Assembly (NCBI GenBank): GCA_022393335.1
Contig: JAJEKB010020889.1
Location: 801,226-865,225 of the forward strand
Length of the DNA: 64,000 nucleotides
Direction: 5' to 3'
Source: Macrotrachela quadricornifera
Taxonomy: Eukaryota; Rotifera; Eurotatoria; Philodinida; Philodinidae
Below the pieces are notes generated by a model that saw only the letters and a list, made by a program, of their open reading frames with translations, made no database searches and was not told where the DNA came from. Positions 24,199 through 36,612 of the stretch are shown here, piece by piece. The position numbers and the translations under genes were made by a program. Within the stretch, counting starts at the first letter, position 1; each line of letters starts with the position of its first letter.

Positions 24199-24546
24199 GT
24201 AAATGATTCTGCTACAAAAACAAATTTCCCATCATATGTGTTCGGAATATAGAATACTGGATATTCGGAATGAAAACTATTGATGTACATAAGAGTGAAT
24301 GACTGATGCTCGTAAGAAAATACTCCGGCTATTCGTAAGAGAAAAGAATTGAATTTTTTTTATAATAGTTTCTTTTCTTTTCTTTCATAATATAGTATTT
24401 AACCAAAACAAACATAAGGCAACGAAAATTTATATAAGTAAGAGAATATATAGCTTTTATAAGAGAAAGAAATGTAATGTCCAATTTTGTTTTTGCAGTA
24501 TATCTTGTTTTTTTCTTCTTTGTAATTTGCTATATATTGTCATCAT

Positions 24547-24834
24547 CTATTTCATCTTCTTTTTTTTTACACTGAATGAACTGTTCGTTAAAGATTTATG
24601 AGATTTATTAGCAAATTCTTTAATACTACTATTAGCTGTTCTTGAACGTAGACGATTTAATTTTAGTCTTAACTGTACGTTCTTAGCCGTTAATTTTATA
24701 ACTGATTTATTATTTTTGTCCTCTTCGTTATCAGACGACTTTGTAAAATATTTTGACATAGAAACAATAGGTTTCTTTGTTTTTGTCGTGATTTGTGATT
24801 GTTGTTGTTGTTTTCGTTTTTTGTTTGATATCAT
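24547..24834 (-). CDS. Candidate small Lys/Ser-rich protein or exon (95 aa)
   Basis: The frame is open for 95 codons from ATG at 24834. It is Gln- then Lys/Ser/Asn-rich and ends in a lysine tail. A weak heptad-like stretch (residues 47-65) is present. An acceptor-like TATAG lies a few bases before the ATG, so it may be a last exon. The composition is low complexity and no family is recognised, so it may not be translated. Confidence 0.25.
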   Translation of the reverse strand: MISNKKRKQQQQSQITTKTKKPIVSMSKYFTKSSDNEEDKNNKSVIKLTAKNVQLRLKLNRLRSRTANSSIKEFANKSHKSLTNSSFSVKKKKMK

Positions 24835-25143
24835 TACCTATACGAAAAACATACACCAAAATTCATTTGAAACATCTGTCATTTTATGTTCCGGACATCC
24901 GGAAAAACGTTTTTATGTTCTATATCCTGTTCCGAACACTCGGTCGAATAACCAGATGTTCGGAAGAGCAAGGATGAAAAAAAGACGCACCCTCGTGATT
25001 ATATTAGGCGAAACTTGATAAATGATTTGAATTATTTTACTCCAATAATCCGTACCATTATTTCAGAATATCACATAATCGAATTTATCTTTCAAGTGTG
25101 AAATTGAAGCAACTATTTACTATCGAATTGATAACAAAAAAAC

Positions 25144-27513
25144 ATGAATCTTTCGTCCACAAAGGTAATTCAAAACTTTACTGTCATTTGGTTAACAACA
25201 ACAAATAACCATACAAATTCGCTTGCACAGCTTACACAACTTATCGATGTAATAAAAATATTCACCGAATTTAATCGATGTATCGACTATTTAACTGAAG
25301 TCAAAACAGACAAAGTATTCATGATAATCGATTACATTATCGAACGAGAATTACTGTCAATTGTAGATGGATTACCTCAAGTCGATTCGATATATTTTCC
25401 CAAAGATCAAGCGATACCTCGGGATTTGTGCAGTCTAGTATCGACAAAAGTCAAAGGAATTTTTACTAATATTGAATCAATTTTTAATTTAATTAAAGCA
25501 AATATTCAGCGATGGAACGACAAGGAATTAACAATTAGTAGTATTACTTCGACAGATATTTTGAGTAATGATTCAAATCAACTTGATTCATCATTTATGT
25601 ATTCTCAGTTAATGAAAGAAATTCTTCTCGAACTTGAGTATAACGATACTGCAAAGAGTGAACTTGCTGAATATTGTCGTCAACTACAAAGTTGTGGTGG
25701 TACACAAAATGTATCATCAATTATCGATGAATTCGAACGAGATTATGATAAACATACACCAATTTGGTGGTATAGTCGTGATTGTTTTGCTTATGTTATG
25801 TTAAATCGAGCATTAAGACTTCAAGATGTGAAGACATTAATTAAAATCGGTTTCTTTTTACGTGATGTTCATCAACGAATCAAATATTTGCATAGTGAAA
25901 AATCTTTAAATCAATTCACTGTTTATCGAGGTCAATGTATGCCTATTGATGAATTCGAGAAGAAAATACGTAAGAATCCAGGTGGTCTTCTCTCATTCAA
26001 TAATTTTCTATCGACAAGTCTTAATCATGACATAGCAAAAGTGTTTGCTGATTCAGCTCGTGTAGGAGAAACACTTTTAGGTATCTTATTTGAAATGAAT
26101 ATTGATATGACAATTTCTTCGACACCATGCGTTGAAGTGGAAAGTAATGATTCTTATTTTGGAGCTGAACAAGAAATTCTCTTTTCTATGCATACTATCT
26201 TTCGTATCGGTGAAATTAAGGAAATTGAAGATCGTTTATGGCATGTCAAACTCAAATTGACTTCCGATCAAGATGAAGAATTGAAAATCCTTAGCAAACG
26301 AATACGTACAGAAATTCAAGGAGGAAGAGCATGGCATCGATTGTGTCATTTATTAATTAAGATGGGAAAATTCAATGAAGCCACGGATGTGCTCATCGAA
26401 CTTTTAAATAAGGTACCAAAGTACAATTGGGTTTGGCGTGGTGCTATCAACCATCAACTTGGTCATATTAATAGAGAAAAAGGAAACTTTAACTTAGCAC
26501 TTGTATTCTATAATATAGCATTGAAATATTGTCTTCATACTGTTCCAATCGATTATCATTCTTTAGGTATCACTTACAACGATATCGGAGAATTGCATCG
26601 AGAACGAGGAAATAATCTACAAGCATTAATATATTATCAAAAGACATTAGAGAATTTTGAAGAATCATTTATTTCTATTGATCCATGGCAATTTTCTGTT
26701 CTCTACAGTAATATTGGTCAGGTGTTTCAATCAATGGGAGAATATTCTACTGCACTCGGTTTTTTCGAGAAGACATTGGCCATTGATAAGGTAATTCTTT
26801 CTCCAAATGATCCATTATTTGCTGTTATCTATAATAATATCGGTGCAGTCTATTCAGCCAAAGGCGACTATTTACAAGCACTTTCATTCTATAAGAAAAC
26901 ACTTCATATCGAACAACGATCCTTACCAGATGACCATCCATCGTTAGCTGTTACGCACAATAATCTCGGAGAAGTTTATCGTGAGATGAAAGATTATTCA
27001 AATGCACTTTCAGAGTTTGACAAAGCGATTGATATTGCAAATAAATCCATCCGTCCCGATCATCCAGGTATTGCTGTGACTTATTGCAACATGGGTCATA
27101 CTTACGTATTAATGAATGGTGATTATTGGATGGCATTGTCTCTCTATGAAAAAGCACGGCAGATACTTGAAACAAATGGTGCATCCAACAATCCTAACCT
27201 TGCTACCGTTCATAATCATATTGGTGCAATGTATTTAAAGAAAGGAGAGCCTTTGTGTGCACTTGATTCTGTCGAGAAAGCTCTTGAAATTCAAAAGCAA
27301 AATCTCTCTCCTAATCATCTTTCTCTGTGTCATACTTATATCGCTATGGCTGTGATATATTATGATCTTCATGATTATCAGCAAGCTTTGAAATATTTGA
27401 AACTTGCTACTGAAATTGCTCTTCAGAATGAAACGTCTGCCGGTGCCCATGCTCTCGAAGAAATTCGAACACTTTTCACTAATATGAATGAGCAAATTGG
27501 ATTTCGATGGTAA
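25144..27513 (+). CDS. ART-domain / TPR-repeat protein
   Basis: A single exon gives 789 residues. Residues 1-190 form the N-terminal region that often precedes ART and TPR domains in bdelloid proteins. The ADP-ribosyltransferase fold follows with an intact R-S-E triad: R262 in YRGQ, S290-T-S292 in FLSTS, and E342-Q-E344 in GAEQEILF. The E-x-E form is that of arginine-specific mono-ADP-ribosyltransferases, which move ADP-ribose from NAD+ to a target. From about residue 397 to 780 there are roughly eight tetratricopeptide units of the kinesin-light-chain kind (YNNIGAVYSAKGDYLQAL and similar), expected to bind protein partners. No signal peptide or membrane segment is visible, so a cytoplasmic enzyme is likely. 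AATAAA lies 12 bp after the stop. The target is unknown. ART/TPR proteins are numerous in bdelloids and rare in this form elsewhere. Confidence 0.9.
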   Translation: MNLSSTKVIQNFTVIWLTTTNNHTNSLAQLTQLIDVIKIFTEFNRCIDYLTEVKTDKVFMIIDYIIERELLSIVDGLPQVDSIYFPKDQAIPRDLCSLVSTKVKGIFTNIESIFNLIKANIQRWNDKELTISSITSTDILSNDSNQLDSSFMYSQLMKEILLELEYNDTAKSELAEYCRQLQSCGGTQNVSSIIDEFERDYDKHTPIWWYSRDCFAYVMLNRALRLQDVKTLIKIGFFLRDVHQRIKYLHSEKSLNQFTVYRGQCMPIDEFEKKIRKNPGGLLSFNNFLSTSLNHDIAKVFADSARVGETLLGILFEMNIDMTISSTPCVEVESNDSYFGAEQEILFSMHTIFRIGEIKEIEDRLWHVKLKLTSDQDEELKILSKRIRTEIQGGRAWHRLCHLLIKMGKFNEATDVLIELLNKVPKYNWVWRGAINHQLGHINREKGNFNLALVFYNIALKYCLHTVPIDYHSLGITYNDIGELHRERGNNLQALIYYQKTLENFEESFISIDPWQFSVLYSNIGQVFQSMGEYSTALGFFEKTLAIDKVILSPNDPLFAVIYNNIGAVYSAKGDYLQALSFYKKTLHIEQRSLPDDHPSLAVTHNNLGEVYREMKDYSNALSEFDKAIDIANKSIRPDHPGIAVTYCNMGHTYVLMNGDYWMALSLYEKARQILETNGASNNPNLATVHNHIGAMYLKKGEPLCALDSVEKALEIQKQNLSPNHLSLCHTYIAMAVIYYDLHDYQQALKYLKLATEIALQNETSAGAHALEEIRTLFTNMNEQIGFRW

Positions 27514-27834
27514 TTTCACGTTTAAATAAAATAATCATACTAGACTGCAACAATTATAATCGATTACCATTGCTTTTTGAGTAAGGATTTACTACTAGTA
27601 GAACTTTATACATCCGTGATGGAATTAATCAAATATACATAAAAGCATAATTAAAGTATTTTGAATATCGAGAAGCACAACCCTTATATAATCGGTCCTA
27701 TTAATGTATAGTGGTAAAAGTCACTTCCACGTCGTATTTCGAAACAGTCTTTAAACAATATCAAATTTGAACTGTGAGCGCAGCTCTTGGGGCTCTTTCT
27801 TCACGCTATATTACATTCCAAAAAAAAATATTTA

Positions 27835-28262
27835 TTAGGTTGGCACGAAATTTTTTACGTCTTTTTTTAAAAGTTTCCTAGAACAGTAGAGAAAGTTCTA
27901 GAAATTTCCATACTAAAAATACACAAAGGGGATACAAATATCTTTTAAACAATACCAAAACTATGGTTATGGATATCGATCTCGAATTAGAAATGAAGAT
28001 ATCTTATAGAAAGCCTCAAATGCTTCTCATGTATGAATTCCATTTGATTCGCTAAAGTAACGCGAGCAACAAGCAACATATGCAGCACAATGGACAAAGA
28101 TGTACTCCCTATCCACATAGCACAACATTGGCTTCAGCGGTTCAAGAATGCTAATTTGGAATTCGACGATTTCCTTCGTTTCTAAAGACCATCAGAGATG
28201 GATATGGGTATTTAACAGCAGATCACTGAAGAAGATCCCATGATGACTACACGGTATCGTTT
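27835..28262 (+). mobile_element. mariner fragment, 5' part with broken transposase
   Basis: After a TA, TTAGGTTGGCACGAAATTTT matches a mariner-type terminal repeat. From about 28000 the frames read a decayed mariner transposase start (a YEF-like segment, then AQHWLQRFKNANLEFDD and RPSEMDM). They contain a frameshift and several stop codons. The 3' half, including the catalytic DDD region and right terminal repeat, is missing, because the sequence passes into LINE-like DNA near 28262. Confidence 0.75.
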
Positions 28263-29130
28263 GAGCACCACATGATTTGTCACCATATTATCTCCAACAC
28301 AGAGTTAATTACTTGGGCTAGAATAAATTTGACGACGAGAATGACCTCAAAACAAGCCTTGCCAACTTCTTCGATCAAAACTTTCGTAGGAACTAGATAA
28401 GGCAATTCTCTGTCATCACTCCTTTTCATCGCATATCTCCAACAAGTAATGGACCAGGTAAGACAGAACATCTGTGGAATACGTATAAATAACCTAAGAT
28501 TCGCTGATGATACTGATCCTATAGATAAAAACATTAGCTCACTTCAACGCCAAATCGAGCTAACCAAAACCATAGCATCCGGAAACAGGAACATTGAAAG
28601 TAGAATCTAAGTAACACGAGAGACCATAGAAAATGTAGGAGAATTTGAATATCAGAGCAATCTACTGACATGGGATAAAAATTGCTCCGAGGAAATCAAA
28701 AAGAGACTAGGAAAAGCGACAGATGCAATGGCTTTACTAAAACATATATGAAATAGCGAGAAACTTAAGATTTTAACAATATGTGTCTTCAGTATCCTAC
28801 TGTGTACATCAGAAACATGGACTCTAAACGAAGTCGACAAAAAGAAACTATTGACATTCGAAAATGAAATGTTACCAATCGATTCTAAGAATTAATTGGC
28901 AAAACATGATGCGAAATGAAGATATTAGGAAAAGGATATCGAGAAAAGAAGAAACTAAGATTATTTGGTCACATTTGCAGAATGAACGATAGTAGATTGA
29001 TCAAATACACAATATTTACAAAAATGAACGGAAAATCCCAATGAAGACATTCATAGTGTCAATGCAATGGATAAGACTTGTTTGACCTTGCAAGAGACCG
29101 GCGGACATGAGGATGATGATGATGATTCAT
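28263..29130 (+). mobile_element. RTE-like non-LTR retrotransposon, 3' fragment, dead
   Basis: Reverse transcriptase motifs are readable: GNSLSSLLF just after a stop in place of the usual Gln, then NLRFADDTDPI holding the catalytic FADD (about 28498-28515). The thumb and C-terminal region follow (LLTWDKNCSEEIKKRLGKAT, TSETWTLNEVDKKKL, LRLFGHICRMND). Frames shift and stop codons interrupt. The endonuclease part is absent. The copy ends in GATGATGATGATGATT, the kind of short tandem tail found on RTE-type 3' ends. Confidence 0.8.
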
Positions 29131-29310
29131 TACTAATGGAATAAACTAATCATTCAAACATCTTCTCTCAAAACTGGATATGAATAGTTTTCTACATATC
29201 AAGTATGAATATTGGAATTATACAATACATTCAAATGTCTTTAACAATAGTACATTTTTAATTTCTTTATTAATGATAATTTTCTTAACAATAAAATTTG
29301 TTCTTTGTGT

Positions 29311-32300
29311 TTATGGATTAAAAGACATGATAGATAAACGTATTGATTTCATTGTTCTATAAAATTCTTGTTTATATGTTTGTGATGGTAAAATAAAAAT
29401 AATAAATGTCACTGTTGATGGTATAAATGATACGAAATAACCAACTAAAAGTAAATATGGATCTCGTGTTGGTTTCATACATGTTGAAATATGAGAAATA
29501 ACTAAACGAGGTAAAGCTAAAAGAATTAATATAATTGGACTTATAATTAAATGTTTATGAATAACGAATGATTGATAATAATTTGTTGTATATTTAATTC
29601 TTGATTTTATTCTAGCAGTTCTAATAATAATAATAAGAGCTGAAATAATATTTATTGAAAATGGAATAAAAAAATGAATCATTGCAATAGTTGTATCATA
29701 AATTTTGAAGAAAGATGATGGATAACTAACTACACACCAAGTTCGTTGTTCAAGAGAATCTTCGATTAAATGACGATAGAATGGATCATGAATAGCTGAT
29801 ATAATATTTAATAAAATTATTAATATAATAATAAATTTAGCTATTATTATACTTTGTTTTTTATTGAATTTTACACCTAATTGAACATTTATTGCACGTT
29901 CAATTCCAACACATGAATTAAGCCAAGCATGTGTCGATAGAATAAATTTTAAACAAAATTCAATTATAATACAACTATGATAATTTTTTCTCATCCATAT
30001 TTGTGTTAATAATAAATAGAAACATTTTATTATAAAACAACAAATTATAAATAATGATATTATTGATGAAAATAATAAATAGAAACCACAACCATAATTT
30101 CTTGTTTTTGGTTGAAGAAATGTCATTATAGATAGACTACTATCAATTAGACCAAATATAAACATAATAAGAACAATAATAAGACTAATTTTAACTGGTA
30201 AAGATTGATTTTTTATTGAAATATTCTGTAAAATATGTGAACCAATAATAGCATCTAATGATAAACTATATCCAGATATTGTAAATTGACAAAGTGTTCC
30301 ATAATAACATGAAGGACAAATACATAATGATATTTTTGAACAATGTTCATTATTTTGTAAACATTTTCCATTATTTTCACAATAATTAATCATTGAATGA
30401 CATTCTGTATGATTATGTTTAAAATAAAAACAATCAAGTTGTTCTAAAAAATTACAAAAACACATTTGATTATCATCATCATAAAAACATTGAAATTGAT
30501 TAAGAATTTTATTTAAACATAAATAATAATAATATTTTGTACGTTTTAATTTATGATATTTAATTATTGTATCATTAAATAATTCTCGAATATGTTGACA
30601 TCGTTCATTTTGTTCAACATGTATTATTTCATTTTTTATTGGTTTATCAAGAAGTAAAAATGAAAAATAATAATTTGAATAATTTTTATTTAAATTAAAT
30701 ATTTCTATAAAACCTAATTGTGGTAAATAATGTGTTGGATGATAAATAATAAAATTTTTTTGATATAATTGAATATATTTAAAATATGATGTATGTTGAT
30801 GTTGTTTATTTTCATATAATGTTATTAAATGAATAACTATTGATGATGGTGGATTAAAAATTGTTTTATTAATTATAATATTTATATATGATGAATTATA
30901 TTGACAATTATCACCAAAATATTCTTGTGAACATATACATTGACGATTTAAAATTTTTTCATCAAGAGAAATACATATTCCATTATTTTGACATGGAAAT
31001 ATTTCACATAATAAATTTGGAACATAACATTGTGATCCTATTTTATCTAATGAACATAAACATATTGGTTCAATATTTATTTGTCCTCGACCAATACATA
31101 ATGAATGAGATGAACAATAACAATTATCTTTAAATTGACATTTATTTCCTGACCATCCTTGATAACAATGACAAAAAAATTTATTTATATTTATATATTG
31201 AATACATTCTCCATGTTGATTACAATCACAAATTTCTTTTATTAAATTATTATTTTGATTTATTTCAATTAAAATTAAAATTATACTTAAACGATTAACT
31301 GGAAGAAATGAAAATTTTATTTTATAATACCATGAACCACGATAATCAATATGTTTTTGAAGATCTAATCGATATAGATCAATTTTAACATAATATTTTG
31401 ATTGTTCATCATCTGTTAAAAATTGTGAATATAATAAATTAAAATAAATCTTTGGTTTACATTGATAATCAGGTATATATAATATATCTTCATAAGATAT
31501 AATTGTACCATTTAATGGATTAATAAGTGAAATAAGAAGACGATAAATAAAATTATGATAAAATCTAGCAGATATATCAAGTTGTAATACAATACTTAAA
31601 CGTTTTGTTTCATATTGACAATGATCACCATAATATGATGGTGGACAAAGACAAGAAAAATTTTTTTTTATATTTGATGAATGAATATATATTCCACGAT
31701 GACAAAACCATGATAATTTTCTAGATGAAATTAATGAAAGAGAAGAAAAGTTTTTTTGGTGGATTTGATAATTTTTTTTATATTGATTTTCTATTAAATT
31801 TATATTATTATTACCATCATAAGCAATAAAATTTTTAGTTGAAAAATATTTTTCTAATGGTTTTTCAATTAAATCACATAAATATTCATCATCACCATTA
31901 GGACATCGTTCATCAAATAAACCATCACAATGTCCATTTCGTTCTATCCATTTTCCACTTAAACATGGAAACCAATCTGGTTCACATTGTTTCATACCCC
32001 ATGGACATAATAAATCACTTTCATCCTCTTCTAATGGACAATCTGGTTTACAATCACAAAGTTGAAGTGGACTAATACATATAGGAGAATTCCAACATTT
32101 AAATCGTTTATCATAATCTAATGGATATTCTTCTTGACAATAATATCTTTCATCAGTACCACCAAGACAATCTACCCATCCATTAGCTGCATATTTTATT
32201 TCCAAACAACTCATGTCACCATTATCGGGTGTAATACAATAATGGCTTCCAGATATATTATTTATAAGACATTGTTCACTAAATGTATTCGGACATTCAA

Positions 32301-35300
32301 TTTCGTCTATTCCATTTAGACATGTCCATAATCCATCACAAGATGTATATCGTGTAAGACATGGTAATTCTTCACAATTTGTTTCATCTGTTTCGTTATA
32401 TTCATCCGGTTTGACCATATCTACCTGTCTATTACAAATTTTTGGAAATGTTATTAGATTTTCTATTGATGATTTTCCTCGAATATATTCACAGATATTT
32501 GATTCAGATATTTGACATTTTTCACCTAATGATTCATCGGAATAATCTTGACATTGTTTTAAACTATCCATTAAAAATCGTCTTGGAATACATTTATTTT
32601 CAGATCGACATTTAAATCGATGAGATAATGAACAAGTATAATCAGTAAAATTTTTATCTTGTTCATCTTCACCACCAGGACAATCAATTATTGAATCGAA
32701 TAAACGATATTTAGAAATAGATTTTAATGAATTTGGACAATGATATAATGATGATGAATGTAAAATTATTTTCTTAATAGATGAACAAGCTTTGAATATA
32801 TGTCTTAAATCATTTAATAAATGAAACCAATTTCGATAAATTTTTTCTCGAAAATAAAATTCACTCGTTAATCGACATGTACGATTATAAATTTCAATCG
32901 TTGGTATAAACATTGGACAATATAAGATATTATAACATATATAATTTGGTAAAAAATTTCTATCATATGTATAATTTACATTTAAAAAATGTTCTGATGT
33001 ATAAATAAAATAAACATGACTATCTAAGATTGGTTTTATAGGATAAACAATAAAAGATGGACATAAAATTTTTATTGCTGGACCACAATGTTGTTCCCAA
33101 CTCAAACAAATATCTATACATTTCTTATGAGTTAGAAATAATAAGGATTTTAATGCACATTCAACATATTTATAACATTCAGTCATATTTTTATCTAAAT
33201 TTTCATAAGAATATAGTTCAAGTGCATACAATACGTCACGACCATTACGACAACTACCAAAAGGTGAATTTAATGTCCCTGGTTCACTGGATAATAAAAA
33301 TTGTCCATCACCACATGAAAATTGACCAATCGAATTTATAGAATCTTCACAAAAATAAAATGGTTCCTTTGAACAACTTGAATTAAACAATGGATATTCA
33401 TCCGATCCATCTAGACAATCGATTGATGAATCAAAAAAAAATTCTTCAGGTATACATTGACCATTTGAACAACGATATTCAGTTTTTGAATCACATTCAT
33501 TTATTTCAAGTTGAAAACAATTTTGTTCATCTTCACCATTAATACAATCAATTCTACCTAATATAAAAAAAAAAAAAAAAACTTTTCTATGCATATTTAC
33601 TCATAAATTATCAATTAACAATTCATTTCATGAAATCAAAAGAATATTAAGTTATGGTTTGCATAGCTTTCAAAAACTAAGGTTTCGTAGTCGGCCAGAT
33701 ATTTGTTTGTTATTCAAATTTAATCTCTTTTTCATTCTAGCTTCAAAAATAACTGGATGTCGATACTATTGACTTTGAGGTTAATAATCAAATCTGACTT
33801 TTTTGTTCAATAGATCGTTCACTTTTTTATTGTTTTTGGCTATACAACTTATTTTTAAGATAATTAGTTTCAACATTCCATAAGATTTTTTAAAATCAAA
33901 TCCTAGTCAATATGCTGAACTAAGGTTACTCGAAAGAGTTCTCTGCTACTAATATGTCCGAGAAATTTGAGGGCACTGAACGTATTTTAAAGTACTTTTA
34001 GGTACTTGGGTACATACTTTGCTGGAAAGTGTATAGGAAGTGAGCATTTGAACGGAAATGATCAAATACTCAACTGGATACTGTTGCCAAAATTGCAGTA
34101 TGTTGATGATCGAATTTAACCTTTGAATTTTTTCATTTTTGTTTCTCGAAGATGAAATTCACGACATTTTTGAAATTTTATTAATTTAATATTTCCATGT
34201 CTGACAACTCATACACGTCAAATTTCGGCATGTGATCGGACTTTAGTTAGTCAGACCTCCATCAGACTATTTCAGAATAGTCCTCTTTCAATTTACAATC
34301 GAGATTGTCATGTTCTTGACTATATAATAAATAGTCATGAAATAATCTAGAGAAATTTAGTATAAAAAAAACATTAATTTTGTATGTTTTATCGAGTTAT
34401 TTACATGACGGTGTATGTGCAAAAACGATGAATGAACAGTTGATATACAGAACGCGATAAATCTAGTGTACCCTGTAGAATTTTTCTCAGTAAAATTGCA
34501 GATGTTGGGTATTCATACAAGTACTTATTTATTCAACATACTGCTATGAGTAGCCGATGTAGTACCTATATCAATAAAAGTACTGACAATTTTATAAGCA
34601 CCTATGTCGAGTATCTTGCTAATGCTTGCTCAGTACATGAATACTCTAAACTCTGTACTTTCTCTAGAGAAGAAACTAAACATACCATCACATATTTCTC
34701 GCCAATTCAAACATAAATCAACATGACGTTGACATTCATTTTTTAAACGCATATAACATGGAACAGTAAAATTTGTTTCTGTTAATATATCAAATGGATA
34801 AAAATTGCCACTACGTTTTAATTGAAATCTTTTTTGAATAATCTCATAAAATGTTGTTTCGTCATTAATAAAATCACTAGTATCAAATGAATATTCACAA
34901 AAAATCCCAAACCAACCATCTTCACAAAAATTTATTATTTCATTATCATCCTGACCATTCATAAATAAATAATTTTGTTCATAAATTAAATAACGTTCTA
35001 ATAAATCAATTGGAATATATGAATCAATTAAAGTTTTTGTTATATTTAATAAACGTAAATTAGAAAATGTTCTAAAGTTCCTTATTGTATTGATATTAGA
35101 AGATATAACTGTTTGTTGTTCGTTAATCATTTCATTTTCAATCAATCTAATACAATAGGGAACTATTGAATAAACTTCACTTGATGTTAATTTACTAGAA
35201 GAATATAAACAATCATATTCAATTAAACCTGTTAATGACGTTGAATTTTTTGCAAAATGATTCTTAGTATTATATAATCGAAACCATCCATTACTTCCAG

Positions 35301-35361
35301 TTAATTGGGATAAAAACAATAGTTTTAACAATAATTCCAAATGCATTTTTCTCATACTCAA
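29311..35361 (-). CDS. LDLa/EGF ectodomain 7TM receptor, two exons
   Basis: Exon 1 (35361-34686) and exon 2 (33557-29311) join with phase 1 across a 1.1-kb intron (GTATGT...TATATTAG) to 1640 residues. The junction restores an LDL-receptor class A module: exon 1 ends REICDG and exon 2 continues RIDCINGEDE. Order: signal peptide (hydrophobic core at residues 8-20), EGF-like tail, about eight LDLa modules (DCLDGSDE, CPGGEDE, CLNGIDE, CLGGTDE, CPNGDDE), a long extracellular part with about five EGF-like ends (YYGDHCQY, WSGNKCQF, YFGDNCQY), then seven membrane helices from about residue 1325. The DRY position reads ERA. It should be a plasma-membrane receptor with a large adhesive ectodomain; ligand unknown. 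Coding sequence is extremely AT-rich at third positions. A poly-A signal lies at 29271-29266. The T-tract at the acceptor also lets an exon-2-only frame begin at an intronic ATG, which I consider false. Confidence 0.88.
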
Positions 35362-36261
35362 ATACAGAAATTCAGTACAAAAATTTATCTTGCATCATTT
35401 GTCGTTGAATATATCTAATAATTTTAATATAATAAATCATGTAACAGAATTGATAATTTTATAGATAAATAATCCTCTTCAGAAATGTCAACTTGTCAAA
35501 TATAACGTTGTTGACATGAATGTGAACAGATACAAGATTATCGAGAAATTGAAGCAATTGTCAAAATTGAAATTTTTGATTTAATATTCTCAACCTGTTT
35601 AATGCCATCTAAAACTTCTAAGTCCAAATTTTTAGTTTTTTTTAATTAAATTGGTGAAAAATTAATTCAATTCAAATTTTAAACCCACACACACAGTTAT
35701 TTGGAAGATATTTTTAAAATTTGCTTTCCATAAAATTAAAGTTTTTTGTTTGATAAATTATGCAATATTTTTTTAATATCTTTTCTGTCAATATGAGCGA
35801 CAAGCTTCGCACAGTCAGTTTCTTTATGTCCTACATTTTATTCTATTATTAAATTTTTATCTTTAATAAATTAAAGTTTTTCTATAATACTTCAACACTT
35901 TTGAAAGAAATAATGTCACTTTGTTAAATATAGAACCATGTGTGAATTTCAATTATATATGAGATAAATGACATTTAAAAAAATTTTTATTTCATTCTGG
36001 TATAATAAACATGTGTTTCTTTCAAAAAGCGAAACAATTTCTCCTCACTCATTTCTCACTACACTATAGTAAGAATTCTTCATCAACTAATTTTGTTTAT
36101 CTTCGCAGATTTATTATTTTTCATTTACACAAGTTAACATCCCCATGTGTCCCCTCCGATTTTAATGAACTTTTGTCCACAGATACTCAATAATACCCTA
36201 GTCAAAACCCTAAAAAGGATTTGAGTTTCTATTGAGATATGGCGAAATTACCAGATTTCCA
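35362..36261. other. Intergenic, upstream of the LDLa/7TM gene
   Basis: AT-rich sequence holding the presumed promoter of the minus-strand receptor. No gene was recognised. A 60-codon frame at 36011 is featureless. Confidence 0.45.
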
Positions 36262-36612
36262 ATATGTCAATACCCATAAAATCCCTGTGGGGGATTCTAT
36301 GTACGAAAAAATCGTATGTTTGAATTTTGGTCTGAAACCATGCGCATACAGAAGTTTCAACTAGATTAGCTTGTGTAGAAAAGTTTAGAAGTTTTAAGCA
36401 AAGTGTCACCAAGATACGAAGCTTTCAAAAAACGCATGTTATATACACTATCTATAGAGAAGGACTTTTAAAGTGAAAGTTCTAAACTTTTCTACACAAG
36501 CTAGTCTAGTTGAGAGCTTTGTATGCACAGAGTTTGAGATCAAAATTCAAAAATACGAGTTTTTCGTACCTGGGATCCCCCACAGGAATCTTGTGAGTAT
36601 AGACATATATGC
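36262..36612. mobile_element. Fold-back MITE (~350 bp)
   Basis: The arm at 36262-36395 is mirrored by 36478-36612. Both contain CTGTGGGGGATnC, TACGAAAAA, TTTGAATTTTG and AGCTTGTGTAGAAAAGTTTA. The loop is about 80 bp. The 79-codon frame starting at 36473 runs along the right arm and is not a gene. A related single arm lies near 9965-10060. Confidence 0.75.

Noticed and set aside
30888..33341. Plus-strand frames opposite the LDLa/7TM gene
   Set aside because: They are antisense shadows of AT-rich minus-strand codons and carry no motifs.
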